A stretch of DNA of 64,000 nt. It comes from Bettongia penicillata ogilbyi. Taxonomy: Eukaryota > Chordata > Mammalia > Diprotodontia > Potoroidae. The stretch spans positions 4,131,096 to 4,195,095 of the forward strand of contig JAJHZJ010000419.1 in the NCBI GenBank assembly GCA_023548195.1, given 5' to 3'. Shown here in pieces: positions 11,390-22,204 of this stretch. Made by a program: the position numbers and the translations under genes. The notes below the pieces were generated by a model. That model had not been told where the DNA came from and ran no database searches. It saw nothing but the letters and a program-made list of their open reading frames with translations. The stretch's first letter is position 1. The number at the start of each line of letters is the position of its first letter.

Positions 11390-12260
11390 CTGTTTTGCTG
11401 AGTAGGTGTTTTTTGGTTTTAATCCTAGTTCCTTTGACTTCCAAAATATCATATTCCTTCAATCCCTTAATGTAGAAGCTGCCAGATCCTATGTTATCCT
11501 GAATGTATTTCCACAATACTGAAATTGTTTCTTTCTGGCTGCTTGCAATATTTTTTTCCTTGACCTAGGATCTCTGTAATTTTTTCTTTTCAGATCACTT
11601 TCAGGAGGTGAACAGTGAATTCTTTAAACCCTGTGGTTTCAGAATATCAGGGCATTTTTCCTTTATAATTTCATAAAAAATGATGTCTAGTCTCTTTTTT
11701 TGATCATGGCACTCACGTAGTCCCATAATCGTTCAATTGTCTCTTCTGGACCTACTTTCCAGGTCAGTTGTTTTTTCCAATGTCGTATTTCACATTGTCT
11801 ACTATTTTTTCATTCTTTTGGTTTTGTTTTGTAATTTCTTGGTTTCTCATGAAGCCATTAACTTCCATGTTCTCCATTTTAGTTTTTAAAGAACTTTTCT
11901 TCAGTGAGCTTTTGAACTTCCTTTTCTGTTTGGCTAATTCTGCTTTTTAAAGCATTCTTCTCCACATTGGCTTTTTGCATCTCTTTTGCAATTTGGGTTA
12001 GTTTATTTTTAAAGGTGTTAATCAGCATTTTTTGGGTCTCCTTTAGCAAGCTGTTGACTTGCTTTTCACGATTTTCTTGCATCATTCTCATTTCTCTTCC
12101 CAATTTTTCTCCCACCTCTTTTACTTGATTTTCAAAATTCCTTTTGAGCTCTTCCATGGCTTGAGACCATTGTATATTTATTTTGGAGATTTTGGATGCA
12201 GACGCCTTGACTTTTAGGTCTTCCTCTGATTGCATGTATTGTTCTTCCTCATCTGAAATG
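11390..12260 (-). pseudogene. HAL1-A ORF1 remnant
   Basis: The best open part (11879-12235, 118 codons) is the N-terminal coiled coil, with heptad-like blocks such as 'EELKRNFENQVKEVGEKLG' and 'EKNALKSRISQTEKEVQKL'. The RNA-binding and C-terminal blocks follow at about 11770-11390 in other frames and are only recognisable by comparison with HAL1-C. The protein would be an RNA-coating ORF1p relative. Broken, hence a pseudogene. Confidence 0.75.
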
Positions 12261-13000
12261 ATAGAAGAAAATACCTGCTCACCAAGAAAGTAACCTTCTA
12301 TATTCTTATTTTTTCCCCTTTTTTGGGCATTTCCCCAGCCAACTAATTGACTTTTGAGTCCATTGTCAAGTGGAGGGTATACTCTGGATATCTATAAGTT
12401 CTTAGTTCCTCCAAGGTGGCATAATCAAGGGAGATAAATTTTCTCCTCTCCTGATATGCGCTCTGGTCTGGGAGCAAATATAAGCACTTTTTTCTGTGAG
12501 TAGAATTCCCTCTCCAAAGCCTGAGCCAGCTCCACCAGCCAGCACTCTTCTTCACTGCAGGGCCACCACTCAGGGATGAGATCTAGGTCAGCTGCTCAAT
12601 TCCCCCAGGATCTTTGGGCCAGGCCTCCAGAAATGGAAGCTGCCACTGCCTACAGCTGGAGGTAGACCTCTAAGTTCCCTTCTTACACAGGTGAAAGAAC
12701 TTTCTCACTGACCTTTAAAGCTGCCTTTGATGTTTGTGAGTTGAGGAATCTGGAACCTGTAGTTGCTTCTGGTGGCACCTTGAAGCCTGCTTCAGTCCTG
12801 TTTTTGCCATGCCCAGTGTGATAGACCTTTCCTATTGGCCTTCCAGGCTGTCTTGGGCTGCAAATATCTTTCACTCTGTCATTTTGTGGCTTCTGCTGTT
12901 CTAGAATTTCTTTACAGTCATTCTTCATAGGCATTTTATGGTCTGTGTAAGAAGAGTTTCTAGAGGTACATCCTTCTACACCACCATCTTGGCTCCCATC

Positions 13001-13785
13001 AATTCTACTTTTTAAGGAGTTGTTTTCTTCAGTGTACTTTTTCCCATTTTGTGAACTGTATTTTTAAATTTTTCTCCTACCTCTCTTGTTTATCTTTTAA
13101 AATCCTTTTTGAACTCTTCCAAGAAGGATTTTTGGGCTTGAGACTGGTTCATAGTCCCACTTGAGATTTCAGATATAGGTATATTGACCATGCTATCTTT
13201 GTGTTTTGATCTTCCATGTCACCAGGATAAAGACATGATCATTGTTTTTCTTTGTTGCTTTTTACTCATGTTGTTTTTCTTTTTTTCTATCTTTAAAATT
13301 TTATCTCTGCTTCTGAGATCCAGGGGGCACTGTCCCAGGCTTCTTGTGCTACAGGCTAGGTGTCTGCTTACTGGTTTTGTGCACTATGGCTTTAGATGCT
13401 GGCAGCTGGATGCTGTAGTGGACTGATGGTTGACATGGTGTTGAGCTGGCCCTGGTAGTGGTGGCTGGTGTGTGACTGGTATTGGCACTTGCTTGATTCT
13501 CCATCTTGGGGCTCAGAATTTCACACTGGTCTGCTGATGTGGGGCTTGCCATTGATTTTATGGGATACCTCCCATCCTATATTGGTCCCCTTCAACCACA
13601 AAAAGAAGAAACTTTCCCTCAATCCACCTAGTCTCTCAAATTAAAAGATGACTGTACCTTGTCTTTCTTCTGGCACCACTATTCCAGGATTTTTCCTATG
13701 GCAATGTTCTCTGGGTTTTTCAAGGTTGTTATGGGAGGGTAAGAGTGACTTAATGCTTGTTCCACCATCTTGGTTCACAGAAGTT
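13001..13785 (-). pseudogene. L1-A ORF1 N-terminal half and 5' UTR
   Basis: After HAL1-A the host L1 resumes with coiled-coil-like ORF1 sequence (about 13001-13200, minus strand), followed by a more GC-rich 5' region ending in 'accaagatggtgg' near 13765-13780. The 99-codon plus-strand frame at 13648-13947 crosses the L1 end into the adjacent LTR-like repeat and is not a gene. Confidence 0.7.
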
Positions 13786-13990
13786 GAAATAGGTGACTTT
13801 CAAACATTCTGTCTATTGGCTACTATGATGGATTTGACTTTCTGGTTTGAGAATTTAGCTTTCTGCTGCCTGAATAAATGTTTTTCCTCTGCCTTCCATA
13901 TGGAGAGTCTGTTATACTTTGCAACTGAGAAGCTGACATATTCATAGTCACCAGCAACACTGTGAATATTAATATAAAACATAAAATCTT
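13786..13990 (+). mobile_element. LTR-like repeat, 3' part (copy 1)
   Basis: About 190 bp match 17350-17530: 'tactatgatggatttgactt', 'ctgcctgaataaatg', 'ccatatggagagtctgttat' and 'tgacatattcatagtcac' occur in the same order in both. An AATAAA signal at 13873-13878 lies where an LTR polyadenylation signal is expected. Only the last part is present; the left side stops at the L1-A 5' end. The LTR class is inferred, not proven. Confidence 0.55.
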
Positions 13991-15815
13991 TCAGATAAAC
14001 TTGCTCAGCAACTATTTTTATTCAGATTAATTAAATTCACCACATAAAATATCATATCAATTTTCAGTTTTTCTCTCTAAATCTTCATCAATATTCTTTG
14101 AATGATAATGAATAGTATGTATTTGTATGTACATGTGCATGTCTGTGTTTCTGTGTCTCTGTGTGTTTCCATTACTGTAGAAATCTGGACTGTATGTGAA
14201 CAAATATTGAGAATATCTTGTTATTTCCCACCCATTGACCAAAGGGAAATGTTTAATTTTTTTTTTTATTTGTCAGCCTAGTCAATTTTAGTTTTTTTAA
14301 ATTTAATTTCCTATTGTGTTTCATAAATTAATTAATTAAATTAATTAATTTCATTAATTATATATGAGCTGACATTTCTAAAAGGCATCAGGAATTCACA
14401 TGCTCACTCATAAGTTTAGATTTATAGAAGTGATTTTCTATGCCTAGAATTAAAAGTGCGACATGAAAATAGTCTGTTTATATTTTATATGTGGAGAGAT
14501 TTCAAAGCTCAGGATATTTAACACTCAGAGGAGCTACTTATGGCAATCTATCCTTTGGATCTTAAAATTGTTTTTAATGATTTTTATTCTTTCATAAGCT
14601 AAATCATGTACTATAGTTTTCTGTTTCTTTTTTTATCCCAAGTTTATATTTTTTATATAAATATTTTCAGATTTCTTTGTGCAGTTTCTACCTCTAAACC
14701 ATAAATGCTGTGTATATGCAAGCTGTTGCTGTTATTCCTGATGACTGGTACTTCCTATGGCAGTTATGTCTATCCTGTCTACATGATTTGCCTTGGATTT
14801 CTGATCTACTCTCCTGACTCAATGAATGAATCAATCCAACTTGTTAATAGGCATCCTTCTTCCAGTACTACTGCTTCCTTCTCACATTGCTAATGGAAAT
14901 AGAGACCCCCAAAAGCCAGTTAATTGCAGTATGACATCCTATATGGAAAGTCAGCTTCAGTGATAACCTCTTATTCTCCACCCTTATTTCCTGTGATTTC
15001 AATTTCAACCCCAATTTTGCTTTCCTTCGAATCTGACTGCTAGTGGAATCTGAAAATCAGCTAAGGTCAAGAAACTGAACCATGAAGTCTTATTCTTTGT
15101 TTTACAGAGATAAAAGTACAATATTTTGTTTTCCTTTTGTTTGATCAGAAAAGAGGATTATTTTCCTTTCATTTTTACTCCCTCAGTTACCACTCCAATT
15201 CATAGACTTTCCTCCCATAACCATAAAAGTAATTAGTATGATACGAAGTGAAGTTATTGTAAACTTTCAAAAAGCAGACCTCATCTTTTTGTTCCAAGTC
15301 CTTTTTGAAAGGAAAAAGACCAAACAAATGTACTGTTCTCAAATGAAATGTCATAGTAGAAATAAGACCTATTGGCAAAGATCATTGGCAATTCCTAACA
15401 AATGCTGCTTTGTCAAACTAAAATGAGGGATGTGTATCTTGAGTCCTTGTTTGACAGCCATCTCAAAAGATACAATATTTCCCAATAATCCTCTAGTCCT
15501 ATTTAAATAAGAATTGTCTTTCTTCTACTTCCTCCCTTTCCTTTCACTTTCCCTCCTTTCCCCTCTCTCTTTTCTTCCACCCAACTCTCACTAGCATATT
15601 TCCCTTGAAATGCTATATGTGACCTGTAGGGAAAAAAAAAACAATTCAGAGATCAGGAAGCTCAATAACAAATATTTTCATTATGTTGAAGATGTAACAT
15701 ACAAACTCATCTTCTCATCAAACCCTCTGATTTGTATAACATGCATGTAGAGCCAAAATAATTTTTGACCAAAAATTTCAGCGGTGACTTTGTGATGATT
15801 TAGTCTAATGATAAG
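13991..15815. other. No gene or repeat family recognised
   Basis: AT-rich unassigned DNA. Includes a self-complementary run of attaatt units at about 14323-14360. Short open frames such as 14705-14893 and 15187-15426 have no domain, and those at the latter position overlap on opposite strands. Confidence 0.5.
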
Positions 15816-15819
15816 GACA

Positions 15820-16115
15820 GCTAGGTAGCTCAGGGGATAGAGTGCCAGGCCTGGAGTCTGGAAGACATTTTCCTGGGTAAAAAAATTAGCTTCAGAAACT
15901 CACTAGCTGTGTTACCCTGACTTTCTTTTTCACTTGTATTTGTTTTTCCAGCACTTACCACAGCTCTGGAGGAGAAGTGAGAATGGTGACCTGCACAGCC
16001 CTCCCTCACTCAAAATGAAGTCAAGTGCAAGTCATGTCATCATTTCCCTGATGGCATGGTCTTCTTTGGCAATGAAGGACAAACACAACCCTGTGAATAG
16101 ATCTAACTGGTTGAA
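15820..16115 (+). mobile_element. RTE-mobilised tRNA-derived SINE
   Basis: The head 'gacagctaggtagctcaggg' followed by gatagagtgccagg is a typical tRNA-derived SINE start. The body contains 'ggtgacctgcacagccctcc' and 'gacttgc'-type words in reverse. The tail 'catggtcttctttggcaatg' plus 'aaggacaaacacaa' matches the 3' end of the RTE-like LINE at 33386-33430 and the SINE at 61775-62040. A shared 3' tail is the usual sign that the LINE's reverse transcriptase moves the SINE. It ends in an ACA-rich rather than poly(A) tail. Confidence 0.7.
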
Positions 16116-16248
16116 TGGAGACCTAGCTAGCTGGGTAACTCAACTCCTCCTCTCCTGTATTCCTTCTCCTCCCCTTCCTTCTCCTCTCCAAAGAAAGGTA
16201 TATTTGAATGGTCTATAGATGCCCAGTTGACTTGAGTTTTACTGGCCC

Positions 16249-16556
16249 CTTCCTTCCTTCATTCTCTCCTTCCTTCCTTCCTTCCTTCCTTCCTTCCTTC
16301 CTTCCTTCCTTTCCTTCCTTCCTTCCTTCCTTCCCTCCTTCCTTCCTTCCTTCCTTCCTTCCTTCCTTCCTTCCTTCCTTCCTTCCTTCCTTCCTTCCTT
16401 CCTCCCTCCCTTCCTTCCTCCCTCCCTCCCTCCCTCCCTCCCTTCCTCCTCCCTCCCTTCCTTCCTTCCTTCCTTCCTTCCTTCCTTCCTTCCTTCCTTC
16501 CTTCCTTCCTTCCTTCCTTCCTTCCTTCCTTCCTTCCTTCCTTCCTTCTTTCCTTC
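16249..16556. repeat. (CCTT)n microsatellite, about 300 bp
   Basis: Long CCTT array with CCCT variant blocks at about 16401-16455. The 100-codon frames reported by translation on both strands (Pro-Ser-Phe-Leu repeats on plus, Arg-Lys-Glu-Gly repeats on minus) are pure repeat translation. Confidence 0.98.
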
Positions 16557-16610
16557 AAAAAGTCAGACATGACTGAAAATAACTGAACAACAGTCTAATA
16601 ACAACAATTT
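16557..16610 (+). mobile_element. SINE 3' tail fragment
   Basis: 'aagtcagacatgactgaaaa' followed by 'taactgaacaaca' is the standard 3' end of the common marsupial SINE whose reverse copy lies at 37680-37915. Its body seems replaced by the adjoining microsatellite. Confidence 0.6.
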
Positions 16611-17104
16611 TAATATAAACAAATAAATTAATGGATTTATTTCATAAATTAAAAAAATATAAGATATTTTATTGGACAATAATGTTCTGTCAACCAATGT
16701 TCTGTCAACAATAAAAAATAATAAAAAGGATTTTTTATCCCTTGGTACTTTCATTATTCTCATTAAGTTAAACAATTCTGCACAGCTGAAGATTTTATTA
16801 TAATGTACCACTAAGTTCATCTTACACAATTAACAGTAAAACAATTATCTTTTCTGTGAAAATTTGATATTTTTGCTTTAATTATTCAAAATCACTAATT
16901 GCATTACTCAAAGGGCAGTAGAGTGACAGATGGGTGGGTGTGAATGTACTGAAATATTTTACCAAAAAGGAACTAGACATGATGCAAAGGACAACATCAG
17001 AAAATCTACAACTAGAAAAGGAGGTAGGTTGTTCATGTGGCCAGAGTAAGCCAAAATGTGTTTCTCCTTGTAATAGCAATTTAAATAGAAAGATCTTTCT
17101 CATT
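16611..17104. other. No feature recognised
   Basis: AT-rich DNA without a recognisable element. The 88-codon minus-strand frame at 16563-16829 has no domain. Confidence 0.5.
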
Positions 17105-17535
17105 GATTAATAGACCCATGTGATCTGCTTAAGCCTAAGTCACATGTGCTAAGAGGAGCTTGCTGAACAGGTGGAACAGAAAGGATGGAGCAGAGCTGGG
17201 AGGAAGTGAATGAGTGGGGTTGAGTCAGAGGGGATAGAATACAGACCAACTGACACAGCAAGTCTCAGGCTTGTGACAGTTGAAAGTGAGAAGACCCTGG
17301 CTGAGGGAGGGGAGGTTTGAGAATGGCTTTGTCCTCTGTTGTGATCATGTTTATTAACTTCTTGGTCACTATGATGGATTTTGCTTTCTGGCTTTGGGAT
17401 TTGGTATTCTGGTAAATGTTTTCTTCTGACTTCTATATGGAGAATCTTTTATACCTGGTGATTGAGAACTATGCTGACATATTCATAGTCACTACCAGTG
17501 CTGTGAATATTGCCCTTGGCAATACACTCCCTTGA
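17105..17535 (+). mobile_element. LTR-like repeat (copy 2, longer)
   Basis: Includes 'aagcctaagtcacatgtgct', a purine-rich middle, 'tcactatgatggattttgct', 'tgacttctatatggagaatc' and 'tgacatattcatagtcacta'. Its last third is homologous to 13786-13990. The polyadenylation-signal position of copy 1 is mutated here to a 'ggtaaatg' word. I recall similar sequence as a marsupial ERV LTR but cannot name it. No internal retroviral genes were seen next to it. Confidence 0.5.
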
Positions 17536-18284
17536 GGTTCATACAATATCAAGAATTCAAGTGGTCTAGAGGAAGGTATCTGGAACATTGGGGCAGACTT
17601 TCAGAAGATTTATGGCAGGACATAGATAAAATTTGCATATGGTGAAAAGTCCTACATGCTCTGGATAGGTTGTGATTGGTTGAGGACATCATAGATTTAT
17701 CAAAGTAAGATCAAACATCTATACTCCTAAATCGTGAAAATAAACAGTATCACAATGAGGAGACTTGAGAAAGCTCTATGAATCTTTCTCAATTACATGT
17801 TTTCATGACACAGCAGCATGTTATATAAAGAGCAGGCTAAATTGGACAAGGAAACCAGGGAGAATATGCCTCCAGGGTGATACTTCAGGTAGATGCCTTG
17901 TCATGAGGAGGAAAATGACTTTTTAAGAATACGCCAGAACAGCAGAAGTTACGTTATTTTTGTCTGCTCAGTGGTTTATCATTTCTAAGCTAGAGTGGTT
18001 CAGAAATTTGAAAGAAAAAAAGATTTTAATACACTTAACATTTGGATCAGTTTTGAAGCAGTCGTCTCTGCAAACCATAAAATGCAACCTGATCTCTCCC
18101 ACTGCCTGAATGGCTCCTCCAGAACTTCCATTTAAGGAGGGCACCTAGGCCAGCCACATCTCGTTCTTCTCCATGTAACACTTTGGACTTTCTCTACCAA
18201 GCTAGAGATCAGGATATCTGTTATTGTCTTTTCCCAGCCCTCCCCACCCCAACTTCCTTTTATGTTTTGTTTTTTCCCCCATTA
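17536..18284. other. No feature recognised
   Basis: Unassigned sequence of average composition with no coding signature. Confidence 0.5.
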
Positions 18285-18400
18285 AAATAAAAAAGCTCTT
18301 TAGGACAAGGAATGACTTTCTTTTTACTTATATTTGTATTTCTAGCACTTAGTACAGTACTTAGAAAATACTTAATAAATGTTAGTTGACAGAATTAAAT
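18285..18400 (+). mobile_element. L2/MIR-type 3' end fragment
   Basis: Contains 'aggacaaggaatgactttct', 'tatttctagcacttagtaca' and 'cttaataaatgttagttgac', the terminal order of the L2 LINE ('gggcagggactgt... cccagcgcctagcacagt... aataaatg'). A similar piece lies at 31745-31860. Confidence 0.6.
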
Positions 18401-18622
18401 GAGATAAATGGCAAAGACAGCTCCAAAGTCCCTTGTAGCTTTGAACCTATGACACTGATGCCACTAAGGACTCCCTGAGTTGTTCTATGATTTGATATAA
18501 TAAACACAATTTCATTCAATAACAGATGTATTTGAAGAATGTCTTTTATTTGTACAATAACCCTATTAATCCTTATTTCATTGTTCTTTTTCTTATAGAA
18601 TATAAATAAATAAATATATGTG

Positions 18623-18624
<2 letters not shown>

Positions 18625-18699
<75 letters not shown>
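18625..18699. repeat. (AC)n-(AT)n compound microsatellite
   Basis: About 18 AC units (18625-18660) followed directly by about 19 TA units (18661-18699). Confidence 0.97.
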
Positions 18700-20284
18700 T
18701 ATTACCTAAAAGAATTTTTCATTTCATCATTTCAAATTAGACAAACTTAGCCATGTACATTTTATTTTTTTATGGTCAGGGGTTCAGAGTTGGTTTTGTG
18801 ACCTTAAAAATCAAATAGTAATTATAGTACTCCATTTGTTGAAAACCACAGAACCAAGTAGACACTGGATATTTTTGCAAAATCATGATACATCCCTAAC
18901 ATTATAGACAAATAGAGTTAAAAATAAGGCTTCTGTTTGCCTCAGAGAAAAGTTTGAAAATGGATCATATACAATGCATTGCTCCAGAGCATGAGTCTTT
19001 AACCAATTTGTGTTATAGGTTCCTTAGCAGTCTGTTGAAGTCAATTTAAGAATCATTTAATAAGTACCTCTGGCATTATAATGTGTAAATTTAGCTAGTA
19101 ATCAACGAAGTCATTCAGTGGGCATTTTTTAAGTATGTGCTATGTGCCAAGAATTATGCTAAGCTTTGGAGAAGTATAAAATAATATTGAATTGCATCCC
19201 TTGTATCCCAATTCAATGTATATTTTGTCCTAAGTGCTTTCTTACTTTGCATACCTCTAGACCAGTCTCTGAGTATAAGGATAAATCTAAAAGGTAGTTT
19301 GTTGTATTTGCTACCAGCATTTTTCAAACCTGCCTTGTCCAAGAAGTAAGAATTCACAGTGGAAAATTATTGAGGAAAGAGATTGAGTATCACAGCTGTG
19401 CAACATAGCCATGAAATCTCATTTGCTTTGAAAACATTTTAGCTATTCATCAGAATTAAGCTTTATAGAGACAAGCAAGATATTTTTAGATCAAATCATT
19501 GCCTTACTCCATCATAAGATATATGAAATAGGATCAAGGAATTAAAATTTTTTAAACAAACATTTGTGAAACTTCCAGATTTAAAATTATTGTTGCATTT
19601 TATCATGTACATTCTTTTAAAAATTGCTCTTTTGATAGGAACATATGTAACCATATGGTAATAAACATGCTGATGAACTGTAAAAGAGAGGTCCATTTTT
19701 TAAAGTTAATGTAGTATTCTCCTTGCAATATATACAATGTTAAATGATTTCTGAAACAGATGGCAATTTATCCAAGGGGATACAATGAGAATAAAGTGCT
19801 TCACTTCTCAATAGAGATGAAATACCTCAGGGAGAACAATAATTATCCATCATTTATATTTTAGTGTGCATATAGGGGGGGATGAGAAAAGGAGGGCAAA
19901 ATTAGGGATGCATATTAGCTTATAACCAAATGGCCAAGTTTCAATGAAAAGGATTCCACATAAAGGGAAGAGTTGTCTCTACCGGCAATGTTTTCCCCTC
20001 CAGTTTCACCTTCTTGTGATGTAGCCTTCCTTTCCTTTCCCCTATGCACTCCATTTAAGGAGGATGTGAACCAGAACAGGATATTTTTTGAGGCCTGAGA
20101 GTAGGAAAAACTGGATAGCAAAAGGAGAGAATGAACGACAAAAGGGGATCTGAACATGTGAACCCAGAACCACCAGGAGAACCTCCAGGTTAAAATGAAT
20201 GTTATGTGACTTTATATGCAAATCAAGAGTTTTTGCTTTAATCTTTATTTAGGTTTATCAAAATATGTACCTTGAATTAGCTTA
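18700..20284. other. Mostly unassigned; short repeat piece at about 19095-19175
   Basis: A short stretch around 19095-19175 ('aagtatgtgctatgtgccaa') matches the start of the composite ATTTATTAAG repeat. The rest shows nothing I can assign. Frames at 19154-19357, 19496-19696 and 19915-20157 have no domain. Confidence 0.45.
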
Positions 20285-20510
20285 ATAATAAATAACCATA
20301 CCTTCTGTTGCTTGAATAATAATAATTTTTTATGTAGAACTCTGTTTGCAAAGTGTTTTCTCATATATGAACTCATTTGATGCTTACAAAAATTCTGTGA
20401 AGAATATGCAACTATTATCTCTATTTTACAATGAGAAAACTGAGCCTGAGAGAGATGGAATGACTTGTGCAGAATCACACACCTTTGTGTCTAAAGCTAG
20501 GTTTGTAAGG
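20285..20510 (-). mobile_element. CORE-SINE, reverse orientation
   Basis: Diagnostic reverse-oriented blocks in order: 'caaagtgttttctcatatat', 'tctattttacaatgagaaaa', 'ctgagcctgagagagatgga' and 'tgacttgtgcagaatcacac'. These correspond to the 'ttttacagatgaggaaactgag' and 'cagggtcacac' words of marsupial CORE-SINEs. Confidence 0.7.
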
Positions 20511-20559
20511 TTTTATGAGAAAAGGAATAGCCATGTTTTACTTATCTCCAGAGGATGAA

Positions 20560-20775
20560 TCAAAGAACACTGGATGTGAATTGCTTTAGGCAGATTTATG
20601 TTTGATGGGATGCTTTGGGAGGTAGTGAATCTCATCTTACTGTAAGTCTTTAAGAACTAAGACCAAGTGACTACTTACTGAGGATGTTGGAAAGCTGATT
20701 TTGATTTAGGCAGAGCTTAGACAAGATGATATCTGAGGTCCTTCCCCACTCTAGGGTTGTGTGATTTCATGATTC
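20560..20775 (+). mobile_element. CR1/L3-type LINE 3' end
   Basis: Contains 'gatgctttgggaggtagtga', 'taagtctttaagaactaaga', 'gcagagcttagacaagatga' and 'tctgaggtccttccccactc' in the order of the plus-oriented L3 3' region (family pattern 'gggaggtagtgagttcc ... ctggatgacc ... gaggtccctt'). Diverged and non-coding. Confidence 0.6.
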
Positions 20776-20862
20776 ATTTGTTTATCCATCTATTCAACAG
20801 CATTTATTAAGCATTATTTTGCACCAGGTAATCATTCACTCAACAAGCATTTGTTAAGCTTT
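20776..20862 (+). mobile_element. Composite-repeat head, short fragment
   Basis: Two words, 'aacagcatttattaagcatt' (near 20800) and 'caacaagcatttgttaagct' (near 20840), are close variants of each other and of the ATTTATTAAG repeat head. The stretch is either a duplicated head or two truncated insertions. Confidence 0.5.
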
Positions 20863-21128
20863 TCTTATAAAACCTTTCAAATATATCAGCACAACCCTCA
20901 TGCCTGTCAAAATCCTTATTATCTTCAGGACAGACATTCCCAGTTCTTTCAATTCATCTCCTGCCATAGTCTTTAAAATTTTCATAATCCCCATGGCCCT
21001 TGCCCTCTTTTGGATATTCCTGAGTTTCTCAGTGTCTTTCTTAAAATCTATTTTTCAAAAGTGAATACAGCACCTAAGGTAGTGTCTGAATGATGGAAAA
21101 GTATGGTAGGACTATTGCCTTCCTCATG
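20863..21128 (-). mobile_element. CR1/L3 fragment, part 1
   Basis: Ordered matches to the reverse L3 consensus: 'acattcccagttctttcaat', 'atggcccttgccctcttttg', 'tgagtttctcagtgtctttc', 'gtgaatacagcacctaaggt' and 'tggtaggactattgccttcc'. Continues at 21413 after a SINE, so this and part 2 were once a single element. Confidence 0.6.
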
Positions 21129-21129
21129 C

Positions 21130-21412
21130 TTTTCTTAATGCAATAATAACAATAGCTAGCATTTATATAATGCTTGCTGCACATCAGGTAATTTATAAAT
21201 ACTGTCTCATTTTATTCTTAGCCTTTAGCATTAGGTATTATTAGTATCCCCAATTTAAAAATGAGGAAACTGAGTCAAACAGAGGTTAAGTGACTGATGA
21301 CTGGCGAATAGTGGCATAGTAAATGTTTGAGGACGGATTTGAACTCGTCTTCCTAACTCCAGACCAAGTAAGACATTCACTGTACCCCCAAGCTACCTCT
21401 TAGGCCTGTTAA
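21130..21412 (-). mobile_element. CORE-SINE inserted in the CR1/L3 element
   Basis: Near full length, reverse orientation: 'taatgcttgctgcacatcag', 'ttagtatccccaatttaaaa', 'atgaggaaactgagtcaaac', 'agaggttaagtgactgatga', 'gatttgaactcgtcttccta' (B-box region) and 'tgtacccccaagctacctct' (tRNA-like head). It splits the surrounding L3 copy, giving relative ages. Confidence 0.75.
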
Positions 21413-22010
21413 GGTTTTTTAGCTTCCATATCCTGCCATCGACTCAATCTGAGCTTGCATTTCACTCTGACTTTCAAACTAGGTCATTTCCCACAAAACT
21501 GTTGGCTTGCTATATCTAAGCTAATACTTGTGAACTTTATGTTTTAAATTGTGCTGCTGAAAAGTTATATGTTGGCCATTGATTTTTATCTTCTCTTTAG
21601 TCCATCACTCTAGACTTGAGCCTTTTTATCCAACATTTTTTGCTATTTTTAGTTTTATGGCATCCAGAAATCTGATAGATATTCACCCAAGTCTTTAACA
21701 AAAGAGTTGAACCACGATGGATAGATCCTTTGGCCATTCCACTGGCATTCACCAAAGGTGACATCAATTTATTAGTTGTGAATTTTCAAATCAGGTCATT
21801 CATACTGTAACAGAATCTACCTAGTTACTATCATTCAGCTCACATCTCTTCATCATGTGTATGTAACATGAGATATCATCACTTGCTTATCTAAAGTCTA
21901 TATTAAAGAGGACTGTAACATTCCTTTGACCTAATACACTAGGTTTGGTTTGTTTTAGTTTTCTGGCTAGGCCTTATTTGGCTATTATTTTATTTCATGT
22001 AGGAGCTCCC
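21413..22010 (-). mobile_element. CR1/L3 fragment, part 2
   Basis: Continues the reverse L3 order: 'gcatccagaaatctgataga', 'tattcacccaagtctttaac', 'attccactggcattcaccaa', 'aggtgacatcaatttattag' and 'agctcacatctcttcatcat'. In better-preserved relatives this stretch encodes the end of the CR1 reverse transcriptase frame on the opposite strand; here it is too damaged to translate. Confidence 0.55.
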
Positions 22011-22204
22011 AGTGAAGAAACTCTCTCTACCAACGTGAATTAGTAACTACTCTGCAACTTATTTTCTTAGATATTTGCCTAGGACAATACATTCTAAGCA
22101 TCTTAGTCAGGATCACGTACCCAATATATTTCACAGGACAGATTTGAACTCAAGTCTTCCTCACTCTAAAATCTACTGTCTATGCACTATGTCATAGGAC
22201 TTAA

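Larger units (their letters stand above)
10278..13000 (-). mobile_element. HAL1-A: complete half-L1 element inserted in L1-A ORF1
   Basis: On the minus strand the element has a 5' end with a 'gggagccaagatggtggtgt' motif (12975-12997), a 5' UTR, an L1-like ORF1 (about 12260 to 11390), then about 1 kb of non-coding sequence rich in plus-strand CT, then an A-rich tail at 10281-10330. It has no ORF2. This matches HAL1, the ORF1-only L1 derivative described in several mammals. A 12-bp target-site duplication with one mismatch flanks it: aattctattttt (10266-10277) and aattctactttt (13001-13012). It must have been moved by L1 enzymes supplied in trans. Confidence 0.8.
3405..13785 (-). mobile_element. 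L1-A: near-complete LINE-1 with two nested insertions
   Basis: Read on the minus strand, this holds a 5' end ending in an 'accaagatggtgg' motif (about 13765-13780), ORF1, a pyrimidine-rich (plus strand) inter-ORF region, ORF2 from endonuclease to C-terminus, and a 3' UTR ending at an A-rich tail near 3405-3430. The L1 is split at 5919/7446 by a plus-strand L1 and at 10277/13001 by a HAL1. Removing both joins the ORF2 and ORF1 pieces in the right order. The coding parts carry many stops and frameshifts, so the copy is dead. Its flanking target-site duplication was not found. The tail position is approximate. Confidence 0.85.

Noticed and set aside
16208..16576. Frames of over 100 codons on both strands rich in Pro-Ser-Phe-Leu or Arg-Lys-Glu-Gly
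   Set aside because: Direct translation of the CCTT microsatellite; same for 23165-23589.
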